Shown here: positions 1 to 7,294 of the stretch, in pieces | Numbering within the stretch: the first letter of the stretch is position 1 | Layout of the letters: each line of letters starts with the position of its first letter | From: UBA2334 sp964396895 | GTDB lineage: Bacteria; Pseudomonadota; Gammaproteobacteria; Burkholderiales; Burkholderiaceae_C | Assembly (NCBI GenBank): GCA_964396895.1 | Contig: CAYNGJ010000015.1 | Coordinates: forward strand, 42,698 to 106,697 | Reading direction: 5' to 3' | Length of the DNA stretch: 64,000 nucleotides | Program-made: the position numbers and the translations under genes | Notes under the pieces: generated by a model | The model's database searches: none | The model's input: the letters and a program-made list of their open reading frames with translations, nothing else | Told to the model about the DNA's origin: nothing

Positions 1-1
1 C

Positions 2-553
2 CAACGGGTGGCCGATTTGCGCCAACGCATGGAGGTGGTGCGCTGGCTGCACGAAATGCCCAAGCCCACCCTGGCGGTGTTGCCCGGTCCAGCGGCGGGT
101 GCGGGCTTGTCGCTGGCGCTGGCCTGTGACCTGCGCATGGCCTCCACCGACGCCAAGCTTTCCACAGGCTTTGCACGCATCGGGTTGTCGGGGGATTTTG
201 GTGGCAGCTACTTCCTCACCCATTGGGTGGGGGCTGCGGTGGCGCGCGAGCTGTATTTCACCGGACGGGTGGTGTTGGGTGACGAGGCACTGCGCATGGG
301 CTTGGTGCACCGCGCAGTGGCCGCAGAGCAGTTGCCACAACTGGCGGGACAGTGGGCACAGGAGCTGGCCGCCATGCCCACCATCGCCATTGGCTACATG
401 AAGAAAAATCTGAACCTGGGCATGCGCGGCAGCCTGGCCGACGTGTTGGATGCCGAGGCCATCCACATGGTGCGCACCTTCGAAACGCAGGACCACAAAA
501 ACGCAGCGCAGGCCTTTGTGGCGAAACAGCGCCCCCAGTTCAGCGGCAGCTGA
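2..553 (+). CDS. Enoyl-CoA hydratase/isomerase family protein, 5'-partial
   Basis: This is the C-terminal two thirds of a crotonase-fold protein. Such enzymes hydrate or isomerise enoyl-CoA esters in fatty-acid or aromatic-acid breakdown. The reading frame is open at the window edge and already coding at base 2. About 183 residues are present against roughly 255-270 in the family, so some 80 N-terminal residues lie outside. Visible landmarks are the oxyanion-hole segment GPAAGAGLSLALACDLR and the hydratase core GLSGDFGGSYFLTHWVG, followed by GLVHRAV. An aspartate (GLSGDFGG) stands where hydratases often have the acidic pair, so the exact reaction cannot be named. The next gene converges on it from the minus strand. 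Confidence 0.85.
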   Translation, partial: QRVADLRQRMEVVRWLHEMPKPTLAVLPGPAAGAGLSLALACDLRMASTDAKLSTGFARIGLSGDFGGSYFLTHWVGAAVARELYFTGRVVLGDEALRMGLVHRAVAAEQLPQLAGQWAQELAAMPTIAIGYMKKNLNLGMRGSLADVLDAEAIHMVRTFETQDHKNAAQAFVAKQRPQFSGS

Positions 554-586
554 GTCGTCCGGCCAGGACGGCGGCGGGGCCCATGC

Positions 587-1285
587 TCAGGCCGGAGCCA
601 GTGGTTGGCGGTGGCGTTTGTACAGGTTGACCAGGGTCTGGCGCGCGGCTTTCCACCAGGGCCTGGGGGTGGCCAGCCGGTGCAGGGTGTCGGCGTGCCA
701 CCGGTGGCTGAGGTAGGTTTCGCGCGGGATGGTGGTGGCGTGGGGGCTGGCCAGGCCAGGGTCGCTGGTGTAGATTTTGGGAAACACTTGGCGCGCTGCG
801 TGAATCACCCGCCTGTCATAACCACCATAAGGAAGTGCCACGGCGTCTATGGGACTGCCGCCCAGGGTGTGACTGAGCACGTCACGCGCTTGCACCACCT
901 CTTGGTGAATGGCCTGGTCATCGGCCAGCGTCCGCCAATTGGTGTGGGCCCACCCATGGCTGCCAATGGACATGCCTGCGTCGCTCAGCTGGCGGACCTG
1001 ATCCGCATTCAATCGTCCTGGCGCACCCAGCAGTCCTGCGCACACAAAAAAGGTGGCCGTCAGTCCGCGCGCCTGCAACAGTGGTGCCGCCAGCTCGATG
1101 TCGCTGTCAAAGCCGTCGTCGAATGTGATTTCGATGGAGGTCCCGGTGTCTGCGGACACCCGGGGAATGCTGTCCAAAATGGCGGTGAACTCGGGCACAG
1201 GGCACCAATGCTGCCGCTCGGCCTCGTCCCGCCAATGTGAGCGTTCACCAATGCCGTGAAAACACAGCACAAGCCGACGGTTCAA
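587..1285 (-). CDS. Polysaccharide deacetylase family protein
   Basis: The protein is a NodB-homology carbohydrate esterase of family 4 type, 232 residues, predicted to remove acetyl groups from an N-acetylated sugar polymer. Motif 1 is TFDDGFDSD, supplying the catalytic base and metal aspartate. Motif 2 is SHGWAHTNW, supplying the two metal-binding histidines in H-x3-H spacing. No signal peptide is seen, so a cytoplasmic role or use with a glycosyltransferase system is possible. The start is TTG at 1285, chosen because AGGGAGAC lies just upstream and LVLCFHGIG follows directly. The gene converges on the enoyl-CoA hydratase and diverges from lemA. The substrate is unknown. Confidence 0.85.
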   Translation of the reverse strand: MNRRLVLCFHGIGERSHWRDEAERQHWCPVPEFTAILDSIPRVSADTGTSIEITFDDGFDSDIELAAPLLQARGLTATFFVCAGLLGAPGRLNADQVRQLSDAGMSIGSHGWAHTNWRTLADDQAIHQEVVQARDVLSHTLGGSPIDAVALPYGGYDRRVIHAARQVFPKIYTSDPGLASPHATTIPRETYLSHRWHADTLHRLATPRPWWKAARQTLVNLYKRHRQPLAPA

Positions 1286-1318
1286 TGTTGTCTCCCTGCG
1301 TGGCCGTTGCGATGCGCA

Positions 1319-1362
1319 ATGTTAACGGAATGTAAAGCAAATGTTAAGGCAGGCTTAAGGAC
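1319..1362. promoter_or_regulatory. Four tandem 11-bp direct repeats, candidate response-regulator binding array
   Basis: Four contiguous 11-bp units read ATGTTAACGGA, ATGTAAAGCAA, ATGTTAAGGCA and GGCTTAAGGAC. The core TGTTAAGG is best kept in units 1 to 3. A spacing of 11 bp puts every half-site on the same helix face, the usual layout for OmpR/PhoB-family regulators. The array lies in the 163-bp divergent gap between the deacetylase and lemA. It is sequence-based inference only. Confidence 0.45.
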
Positions 1363-1448
1363 TTGCCAGGGGCCGTGGAGCACGGCTTCTGGCGGGGTGC
1401 AACGGCTACCATCTCGGCTTTGGTTGGTTTGTGTTTTAAGGGGATGTC

Positions 1449-2057
1449 ATGCGCACTCAACTGCAACGGGTATTGACTTTGCTGGCCTCACTGGCCCTGG
1501 CCACCAGCCTGGTGGGTTGTGGCTACAACGACTTCCAGCGCCTGGACGAAGAGAGCGTGTCCGCCTGGTCCGAAGTGCTCAACCAGTATCAGCGGCGCGC
1601 GGACCTGATTCCCAACATTGTGGCCACCGTCAAGGGCGAGGCCAACTTCGAACAGGACACCCTGACCAAGGTGGTGGAGGCGCGTGCCAAGGCCACGTCC
1701 ATTCAGGTCACGCCAGAGACCCTGAACGACCCCGCCGCCATGCAGAAATTTCAGGCGTCGCAGTCGGAGCTCTCGGGTGCGCTCAGCCGCCTGATGGTGG
1801 TGGTGGAGCAATACCCCAACCTCAAGGCCAACCAAGGTTTCAGCGACCTGCGCGTGCAACTGGAGGGCACCGAAAATCGCATCACCGTGGCGCGCAACCG
1901 GTACATCCAATCGGTGCAGGCCTACAACGTGCTCGCCCGCAGTTTCCCGTCCAACCTCACGGCCATGGTGCTGGGTTACCAACCCAAGGTCAATTTCCAG
2001 GTGGCCAACGAGGCCGCCATTGCCGCACCGCCCGTGGTGGACTTCAACAAAAAGTGA
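1449..2057 (+). CDS. lemA: LemA family lipoprotein
   Basis: This is a 202-residue LemA-family protein of unknown biochemical role, probably anchored in a membrane. The N-terminus has a hydrophobic stretch ending in a lipobox-like LVGC, which suggests lipidation at Cys24. The family signature of long helices is clear, with QYQRRADLIPNIVATVKG and NRYIQSVQAYNVLARSFPSN. The ATG follows AAGGGGATGTC. Two TPM-domain genes follow closely on the same strand. The lemA-TPM-TPM arrangement is a known recurrent cluster, so the three products probably act together at the cell envelope. Confidence 0.92.
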   Translation: MRTQLQRVLTLLASLALATSLVGCGYNDFQRLDEESVSAWSEVLNQYQRRADLIPNIVATVKGEANFEQDTLTKVVEARAKATSIQVTPETLNDPAAMQKFQASQSELSGALSRLMVVVEQYPNLKANQGFSDLRVQLEGTENRITVARNRYIQSVQAYNVLARSFPSNLTAMVLGYQPKVNFQVANEAAIAAPPVVDFNKK

Positions 2058-2081
2058 CAGCTTGAGCCCTGATTGGCCTCC

Positions 2082-3056
2082 ATGAACGCCGTTGCTGCGT
2101 CCCGCCGCCCAAGCCCACGGTCTGTGGCCGGGATGGCAACGAGCAGGCGCGTGGGTTGGGTGTGGGCAGTGTGTTGCTGGTGGTTGCTGCTGTGCGTGCC
2201 CCTGGGCACGTGCGCACAGGATTTGCTGCCGGTGCCCCCCCTCACCGCCAGGGTACTGGACCAGACCGCCACTTTGGAGTCCGGTGCACTGGCCAACATC
2301 GAGGCCAAGCTGGCGGACTTCGAGCGCACCCAGGGCACGCAGGTGGTCGTGGTGATGGTGGCCACCACCTTACCCGAGGACATTGCCGATTTCACCCAAC
2401 GCCTGGGCGACGCCTGGAATATTGGCCGCCCTGGTGTGGGCGATGGGTTGTTGCTGGTGGTGGCCAAAGATGACCGTCGATTTCGCATTGCCACCTCCAA
2501 AGCGCTGGAAGGTGCCATTCCGGACGTGTTGGCCAAGCGCATCCTGGACGATGCGGTGAAGCCCGCTTTCCGACGGGGTGATTTTGCCGGGGGCATTCTG
2601 GCGGGCCTGGATCAGCTGATGGCCCACATCGGGGGTGAGGGCTTGCCACCGCCCGCCACACACGCGTCCACCGCTGGTAACGATGTGGACTGGGCCGATG
2701 CGCTGATTATTCTGGTGTTTGCAGTGCCGCTGATGTCGTCGGTGCTGCGCGGCCTGCTGGGCAACAAGCTGGGGCTGGTGGCCGGTGGCGCAGGCGCGGC
2801 GGTATTGGCTTGGGCCATCACCGGGGTGTGGTGGCTGGCACTGGGTGCGGGTGTATTGGCCATGGTGGTCGGTTTGTTCTCATCGGCATTGCCGTCACCG
2901 TCGGTTCGCCGCGGGCGGCGTGTCAGGCAGTCCTCCGACTGGCCTGGTGGTTGGGGTGGCGGCAGCTCCAGCGGCGGTGGCTGGGGTGATGGTGGCGGTT
3001 TCAGCTCGGGCGGTGGCGGCGATTTCGGCGGCGGTGGTGCGTCGGGTGACTGGTGA
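2082..3056 (+). CDS. TPM domain protein (YgcG family) with Gly/Ser-rich tail
   Basis: The product is a 324-residue envelope protein. A positively charged start and hydrophobic segment (VGWVWAVCCWWLLLCVPLGTCAQ) form a signal peptide. A TPM domain follows (residues about 40-180, with TQVVVVMVATTLPEDIADFTQRLGDAWNIG in two pieces of the fold). Two hydrophobic segments near residues 205-275 are probably membrane-spanning. The tail is Gly/Ser-rich and ends FGGGGASGDW. This is the classic YgcG layout. The start is placed at ATG 2082; another ATG at 2133 sits immediately before the signal peptide and is an equally good alternative. It follows lemA by 24 bases. Confidence 0.88.
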   Translation: MNAVAASRRPSPRSVAGMATSRRVGWVWAVCCWWLLLCVPLGTCAQDLLPVPPLTARVLDQTATLESGALANIEAKLADFERTQGTQVVVVMVATTLPEDIADFTQRLGDAWNIGRPGVGDGLLLVVAKDDRRFRIATSKALEGAIPDVLAKRILDDAVKPAFRRGDFAGGILAGLDQLMAHIGGEGLPPPATHASTAGNDVDWADALIILVFAVPLMSSVLRGLLGNKLGLVAGGAGAAVLAWAITGVWWLALGAGVLAMVVGLFSSALPSPSVRRGRRVRQSSDWPGGWGGGSSSGGGWGDGGGFSSGGGGDFGGGGASGDW

Positions 3057-3069
3057 TGGAATCCATGGC

Positions 3070-3597
3070 ATGAACAAGTGGCTCAGGCTCATCAGACACC
3101 GCTGGATGGATGTCAGCGACACCCGTCGCACCGTGCCCGACGACATGGCCACCCGACTGGCCACCTGGGTGGCCGCCAGCGAGCAGCGCCACACCGGCCA
3201 GATTCGGCTCTGTGTGGAAAGTGCCCTGCCCACCAGCTATTTGTGGCGCGTGGGTCAGGTCACACCCCTGCCCGCGGTGGTGCGCCAGCGCGCCTTGGCT
3301 TGGTTTGGCCGTTTGCGGGTGTGGGACACCGAACGCAACAACGGGGTGTTGATTTACCTGTTGCTCGCCGAGCGTGCCATTGAGTTGGTGGCTGATAGGG
3401 GCTTGGCCAGCCGTGTGCCCACTGCCCAGTGGCAAGCCATGGTGAACGGATTGAGCACCTGTTTGCAGCAAGGGGATGTGGAGGATGGCTTGACCCAAGC
3501 CTTGGGCGAGGTGTCAGCCGTCTTGGTGGAGCACTTTCCCACAGAGGGGGCGGCGCCTCGGGTCAATGAGCTGCCGGATGTGGTTGTGCGGGTGTGA
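3070..3597 (+). CDS. Second TPM domain protein
   Basis: This is a 175-residue protein with a TPM-type fold and no signal peptide or glycine tail. It resembles the short partner gene usually found after the YgcG-type gene. Recognisable pieces are TGQIRLCVESALP and the NNGVLIYLLLAERAIELVADRGL region, which matches the core beta-alpha unit of TPM domains. The ATG at 3070 lies 13 bases after the preceding stop, implying one transcript with lemA and the first TPM gene. Its function is unknown; the context suggests an envelope or stress role shared by all three. Confidence 0.82.
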   Translation: MNKWLRLIRHRWMDVSDTRRTVPDDMATRLATWVAASEQRHTGQIRLCVESALPTSYLWRVGQVTPLPAVVRQRALAWFGRLRVWDTERNNGVLIYLLLAERAIELVADRGLASRVPTAQWQAMVNGLSTCLQQGDVEDGLTQALGEVSAVLVEHFPTEGAAPRVNELPDVVVRV

Positions 3598-3651
3598 CAC
3601 CGCAGTGGCCCCGATGAAGGTGGTGCGCGCAACAGTCGCTCACCTGTTGTT

Positions 3652-3667
3652 TTGCTGCACTGCAACA
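3652..3667. promoter_or_regulatory. Candidate PhaR-type operator, copy 1
   Basis: The 16-mer TTGCTGCACTGCAACA is present here and is repeated exactly at 3709. It contains the dyad TGCA-C-TGCA and outer TTGC/GCAA arms. It lies just upstream of the -35 element of the phasin promoter. TGC-rich sites of this kind are known targets of PhaR, the repressor of PHB granule genes. No phaR gene is in this window. Confidence 0.6.
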
Positions 3668-3673
3668 AATTTC

Positions 3674-3701
3674 TTGCATTGAGCAGGGTTTTCCCTATAA
3701 T
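3674..3701 (+). promoter_or_regulatory. Sigma-70 promoter of the phasin gene
   Basis: TTGCAT (3674-3679) and a perfect TATAAT (3696-3701) are separated by 16 bases. This is the clearest housekeeping promoter in the window. It sits exactly between the two identical 16-bp operator candidates, so a bound repressor would flank and block RNA polymerase. Confidence 0.7.
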
Positions 3702-3708
3702 AGAGCCA

Positions 3709-3724
3709 TTGCTGCACTGCAACA
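3709..3724. promoter_or_regulatory. Candidate PhaR-type operator, copy 2
   Basis: An exact second copy of TTGCTGCACTGCAACA starts 57 bp after copy 1 and covers the predicted transcription start region. The pair brackets the phasin promoter. Assignment to PhaR is inference from the target gene and the TGC-rich dyad. Confidence 0.6.
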
Positions 3725-3774
3725 TAGCGCAGCATCCTCCAATCCCTGTCACCACGTCCAAGAAGGAAATCACC

Positions 3775-4320
3775 ATGTTGATCAATGCCGAACAAATCAC
3801 TTCCGCCACCCAAGCCAACCTCGATGCCGCCCAAGGCATGTCTGCCAAGGCCTACACCGGCTTTGAAAAACTGGTAGAGCTCAACATGACCGCCGCCAAG
3901 GCCGTCATGACCGAATCGTTTGCCCACGCCCAGGCCCTGCTGGCCGCCAAAGACCCCCAGCAGGTCCTGGCCCTGCAAACCGGTGTGCTGGCCCCCATGG
4001 CTGAAAAGTCTGTGGCTTACGGTCGCCACGTGCAAGCCATCGTCACCGATGCCAACGCCGACTTCACCAAAGCGGTGGAAGGCAAGGCTGCTGAAGGCCA
4101 GAAAGCCATGAGCCAAGTGATGGACAACATCACCAAAAATGCGCCCGCCGGTTCCGAGCCTGCAGTGGCTGCCCTGAAATCGGCACTGGCCACCAGCCAG
4201 AACGCGATGGAAGCCGCTCAGAAAGCCGCCAAGCAGGTGGTCAACATGGCCGAAGCCAATGTGGCGGCCGCCACCAAGCAGGTGTTGAGCGCTGCTCAGA
4301 CCGTGTCCAGCAAGGCTTAA
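3775..4320 (+). CDS. phaP: Phasin family protein (PHB granule-associated)
   Basis: Phasins coat polyhydroxyalkanoate granules and control their size and number. The 181-residue product is almost all amphipathic helix rich in Ala, Lys, Gln and Glu. It carries the family-typical segments AYTGFEKLVELNMTAAKAVM and AAQKAAKQVVNMAEANVAAATKQ. ATG 3775 was chosen because AAGAAGGAAA lies just upstream; an in-frame extension to 3652 would run through the promoter and operators. It is a single-gene unit with its own promoter and terminator. Strong expression is expected when PHB accumulates. Confidence 0.93.
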   Translation: MLINAEQITSATQANLDAAQGMSAKAYTGFEKLVELNMTAAKAVMTESFAHAQALLAAKDPQQVLALQTGVLAPMAEKSVAYGRHVQAIVTDANADFTKAVEGKAAEGQKAMSQVMDNITKNAPAGSEPAVAALKSALATSQNAMEAAQKAAKQVVNMAEANVAAATKQVLSAAQTVSSKA

Positions 4321-4350
4321 TGCCCTGCAGGGTGTACCTTGCACCCCACC

Positions 4351-4376
4351 AAAAGGCTCCTTCGGGAGCCTTTTTT
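4351..4376 (+). terminator. Rho-independent terminator of phaP
   Basis: The stem GGCTCC, tetraloop TTCG and GGAGCC are followed by TTTTTT, with an A-tract before the stem. It starts 30 bases after the phasin stop codon. Confidence 0.9.
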
Positions 4377-4472
4377 CATGGGCCATTCCAATCCCCAGCC
4401 TGCCACCAGGGACGCATGAATGAGTTCATGGTGTTGCAGGATATTTTATTTGCGCAAATAAGCATTGGGTTA

Positions 4473-4486
4473 TTGATGCGCATCAA
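4473..4486. promoter_or_regulatory. FNR/Anr-type box
   Basis: TTGAT-GCGC-ATCAA is a perfect match to the FNR/CRP-family consensus TTGAT-N4-ATCAA. Its centre is 4479.5. A possible -10 element GACAAT at 4509-4514 would put transcription start near 4521, so the box would sit at about -41.5, the class II activator position. This predicts oxygen- or nitric-oxide-linked control of the cytochrome c and rhodanese genes that follow. Confidence 0.75.
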
Positions 4487-4547
4487 TGGGACGCTGTTGA
4501 ACGAATTTGACAATGACCGCTGTTCTGGTAACCAAAGAGGCAAGGTC

Positions 4548-5201
4548 ATGGCGCAGCAAACAAAAGGTTGGCGGGCGAGGGGTGTGTCCGTCGTGTGCAC
4601 GGGACTGCTGGGGCTCACCCTCACAGGAGGCTCCCTGGCGCAGAACATGGTGCCTGGAGCCGGCGACGACATTGCCACAGGTGCCCGTCTTGCGGCCGAG
4701 CATTGTGCTGCCTGCCACGGTGTGACCGGGCAGGGTGTGTCGCCTGAATTCCCCAACCTTGCCGGACAGAATGAAAAGTACCTCGCCAAGCAGTTGCGGG
4801 ATTTTGCCTCCGGCGTTCGGGACAGCACGGTCATGGACACCAAGGCAGCGGTGTTGAGTGAGTGTTCTGTGCGGGCTTTGGCCAAGTATTACCAGAGCCA
4901 GAAGCCCAAGGTGACGCCTGCCCCAGACCCCATGCTGGCCAATGCCGGCGCCTTCGTTTACGAGCGCGGCAACCCCTATTCAGGGCTGCCGGGGTGTGTC
5001 GCTTGCCATGGTACGGGCGCACGGGGGAACGCGGAATTGCCCCGTCTGGCCGGGCAGAGTCCCCGCTACCTCGAGCGACAGCTCCGTTCATTTGCCGACA
5101 AATCGCGCGCGAACGACAACTCCATCATGGCCACCATTGCCAGCCGATTGAGCGAGATGGAAATGAAGGCCGTGGTGGAATACTTGGGGGCGATGAAATG
5201 A
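4548..5201 (+). CDS. Diheme cytochrome c (c4-like)
   Basis: This is a 217-residue periplasmic electron carrier with two covalent hemes. A signal peptide spans residues 1-31 (GVSVVCTGLLGLTLTGGSLAQ). The first heme site is CAACH (Cys53, Cys56, His57) and the second is CVACH (Cys150, Cys153, His154). Each is followed by the PxLAGQ segment typical of cytochrome c4-type domains. ATG 4548 follows AAGAGGCAAGG; the longer frame upstream would run through the FNR box. The stop overlaps the start of the rhodanese gene by four bases (ATGA), so the two are translationally coupled. The FNR box implies a role at low oxygen. Confidence 0.9.
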   Translation: MAQQTKGWRARGVSVVCTGLLGLTLTGGSLAQNMVPGAGDDIATGARLAAEHCAACHGVTGQGVSPEFPNLAGQNEKYLAKQLRDFASGVRDSTVMDTKAAVLSECSVRALAKYYQSQKPKVTPAPDPMLANAGAFVYERGNPYSGLPGCVACHGTGARGNAELPRLAGQSPRYLERQLRSFADKSRANDNSIMATIASRLSEMEMKAVVEYLGAMK

Positions 5202-5800
5202 AACACCAACAGTTTGTACGTACCACCTTGGCTGGTTGGGCGTTGGTGGGTGTCTGCGCCACGGGATGGGCCATTGATGCCGACTTGGTGCCCGAAGCGA
5301 AAAGGTCCGCCTCAGGCTTGCACCTGACCGCCGTCGAGGCGGCCGCCATGAAACAGGCCAACCCGCAAAAGGTGTTGCTGATCGACATCCGTACCCGAGC
5401 TGAGGCGATGTACCTGGGGATGCCCACCTTGGCCGACTACCTCGTTCCGGTGTTGGATTTCCCGGAGAACTGGGAGTGGAGCACCGATCAGGGCGAGTAC
5501 TTGCAGCAGGGCAACCCCCACTTTGTCAAAGACATCGAGCAGCGCTTGGCGCAGTCGGGCTTGAGCAAGGATGACCCTGTGATCTTGATCTGCCGTTCGG
5601 GCGTGCGCAGCAACAGCGCGTCCGGCTTGCTCAAGCACTACGGGTTCAAGCAGGCCTACACCGTCATTGACGGTTACGAGGGCGACAAGGCCACCACAGG
5701 TCCCGACAAAGGGCAGCGCACGGTCAACGGGTGGAAAAACGCCAAGCTGCCATGGACCTACAAACTGGACAACAAAAAGGTGTACACGGATCCCATCTGA
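5198..5800 (+). CDS. Periplasmic rhodanese-domain protein
   Basis: The product has 200 residues with an N-terminal signal peptide (FVRTTLAGWALVGVCATGWA) and one rhodanese domain. The catalytic loop is ICRSGVRSNS with Cys132, the residue that carries persulfide sulfur. LLIDIRTRAEAMYLG is the family's first conserved strand and turn. It therefore probably moves sulfane sulfur or senses thiols in the periplasm. Coupling to a diheme cytochrome c under an FNR box suggests a sulfur-oxidation or redox function, but the partner substrate is unknown. Confidence 0.88.
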   Translation: MKHQQFVRTTLAGWALVGVCATGWAIDADLVPEAKRSASGLHLTAVEAAAMKQANPQKVLLIDIRTRAEAMYLGMPTLADYLVPVLDFPENWEWSTDQGEYLQQGNPHFVKDIEQRLAQSGLSKDDPVILICRSGVRSNSASGLLKHYGFKQAYTVIDGYEGDKATTGPDKGQRTVNGWKNAKLPWTYKLDNKKVYTDPI

Positions 5801-5844
5801 CGACCTCACTGCCGCATCTCAGGCGGATGCTTGCACCGATCCAA

Positions 5845-5871
5845 TAAAAAAGAGGCTCTGGCCTCTTTTTT
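5845..5871. terminator. Bidirectional terminator
   Basis: A perfect stem AAAAAAGAGGC - TCTG - GCCTCTTTTTT lies between two converging genes (rhodanese on plus, NlpC/P60 on minus). Runs of A and T on both sides let it work in both directions. The minus-strand gene ends inside its right edge. Confidence 0.88.
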
Positions 5872-6466
5872 ATTTCTGCAGGGCGTCAAATCGGACGGTG
5901 CGGATGTCTGTTTCCACGCCGTCCACCCGCCTGGCGCCATTGAAGCGCTTGGTCCAGTACGCGGCGCGCATGTCCTCCACCCGTACACGTGCACCGGAGC
6001 GTGGTGCGTGGATGAATTTTCCCTCTCCCACATAGATGCCGACGTGACTGAACGCGCGACGCATGGTGTTGAAAAACACCAAGTCACCGGGTCGGAGTTC
6101 GTCACGGCTGATGGCCGTGGTGGCCCTGGCCTGTTCTTCCGCCCGCCGGGGCAGCACCAAGCCAATGGTCTGCTCGTACATGGAGCGCACAAAACCGCTG
6201 CAATCAAATCCGACGGATGCATCCGAACCACCCCTTTTGTAGGGCACTCCCAAAAATCCCATGGCAGTCATGACCAGGTCTGATGCGGTGGAGGCAACGC
6301 TGTCCCGCAATTCGGTGGCCCGAACCAGCAGGCCTCTCTCGGCCAACACCTGCTCCATGGCGGTGTTGGGTGCAGGCGAGGCCAATGTGAGCACGCTCGA
6401 ACTGGCCAGCAGGCAGGCCAAGAACAGTTTCAGGGTGGTGCGTAGACGACGATTCAACACATTCAT
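5870..6466 (-). CDS. NlpC/P60 family cell-wall hydrolase
   Basis: This is a 198-residue secreted peptidase of clan CA (C40) that would cleave peptide stems of peptidoglycan. A signal peptide is present (LKLFLACLLASSSVLTLAS). The catalytic residues are Cys89 in FDCSGF, His141 in SHVGIY and probably His153 in FIHAP. The length fits single-domain members of the Spr/MepS kind. The 5' leader contains an inverted repeat (GGTTGTG ... CACAACC). It diverges from the isochorismatase-like gene and shares a bidirectional terminator with the rhodanese gene. Confidence 0.92.
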   Translation of the reverse strand: MNVLNRRLRTTLKLFLACLLASSSVLTLASPAPNTAMEQVLAERGLLVRATELRDSVASTASDLVMTAMGFLGVPYKRGGSDASVGFDCSGFVRSMYEQTIGLVLPRRAEEQARATTAISRDELRPGDLVFFNTMRRAFSHVGIYVGEGKFIHAPRSGARVRVEDMRAAYWTKRFNGARRVDGVETDIRTVRFDALQK

Positions 6467-6607
6467 GCGTGGTCAAAGTGGGTGGGTTGTGTCCCGTCAA
6501 GACGGAGCACAACCACGAAAGAAGGGATTTGAACCTCACCTTGCGGATGAGACAAAACCCCCGCACTATATATTGATGTCTGTACCAGCCCTCTCAATAG
6601 GAACCCT

Positions 6608-7210
6608 ATGCTGATCGAAGTCACCGAAAGTCAAGTCGTTTTGATCGACTACCAAAGCAAACTCATGCCCGCCATTCAGGACGGAGCGGCGACTTTGGCC
6701 AATGCGCACAAGTTGGCGCAAGCCGCGCGTTGGCTGGACGTGCCGGTCTGGGGCACCGAACAAAACCCAGAGCGCCTGGGGTTCAATGACGCCGAACTCA
6801 AAGCCTTGTGCCGTACCACGTTGCCCAAAATGCACTTCAGCGCTGCCGACGCAGGCTTGGTTGACGTGCTGCGCCCGCCGGTCAAGCCTGCATCGGGCAA
6901 CGCCCGCAGCTTGCCCAAGCATTTGCAAAAGCCCGCAGTGGCCTCGCCCGAGCGAAACACCATACTGATGGCTGGCTGTGAAGCCCATGTGTGCCTGCTG
7001 CAATCCGCCTTGTTGTTGCTGGAGGATGAGTTTGATGTGTGGGTCGTCACGGATGCCTGTGGTTCCCGCACAGAGCGCAACCGCGATGCAGCCTTCGACC
7101 GGTTGGCCGGTGCCGGTGCCGAGTTGGTGACCACGGAAATGGTGTTGTTCGAGTGGCTGCGGTCTTGCGAGCACCCCCGTTTCAAGGAAATGCTCTCACT
7201 CATCAAGTGA
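6608..7210 (+). CDS. Isochorismatase-like cysteine hydrolase
   Basis: The 200-residue cytoplasmic protein has the isochorismatase-like hydrolase fold. The catalytic triad can be placed at Asp14 (VLIDYQ), Lys74 (LPKMHFS) and Cys129 (GCEAHVC). Members act on amide or ester bonds of small molecules such as nicotinamide or ureido compounds, and the specific substrate cannot be read from sequence. It resembles the short YcaC-type subgroup. The gene stands alone, 84 bases before prpE on the same strand. Confidence 0.85.
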   Translation: MLIEVTESQVVLIDYQSKLMPAIQDGAATLANAHKLAQAARWLDVPVWGTEQNPERLGFNDAELKALCRTTLPKMHFSAADAGLVDVLRPPVKPASGNARSLPKHLQKPAVASPERNTILMAGCEAHVCLLQSALLLLEDEFDVWVVTDACGSRTERNRDAAFDRLAGAGAELVTTEMVLFEWLRSCEHPRFKEMLSLIK

Positions 7211-7294
7211 GTTCGCGGGTTGGTTTCGTCAGTTAGCAGCAAGCGCTGTTATCCATAATTATGAATTCAATTTAGGCCTGAGAGGAGACCTCAC

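Noticed and set aside
6510..6575. Minus-strand tRNA-like T-arm (AGGTTCAAATCCC) in the NlpC leader
   Set aside because: The T-stem pairs poorly, and no anticodon arm, D-arm or acceptor stem can be built around it. It is better read as leader sequence of the NlpC gene.
7238..7280. AAGCGCT and TTAGCAG words before prpE as another repeat copy
   Set aside because: The words are in the wrong order and spacing for the GCGC-N19-AGCT pattern on either strand.
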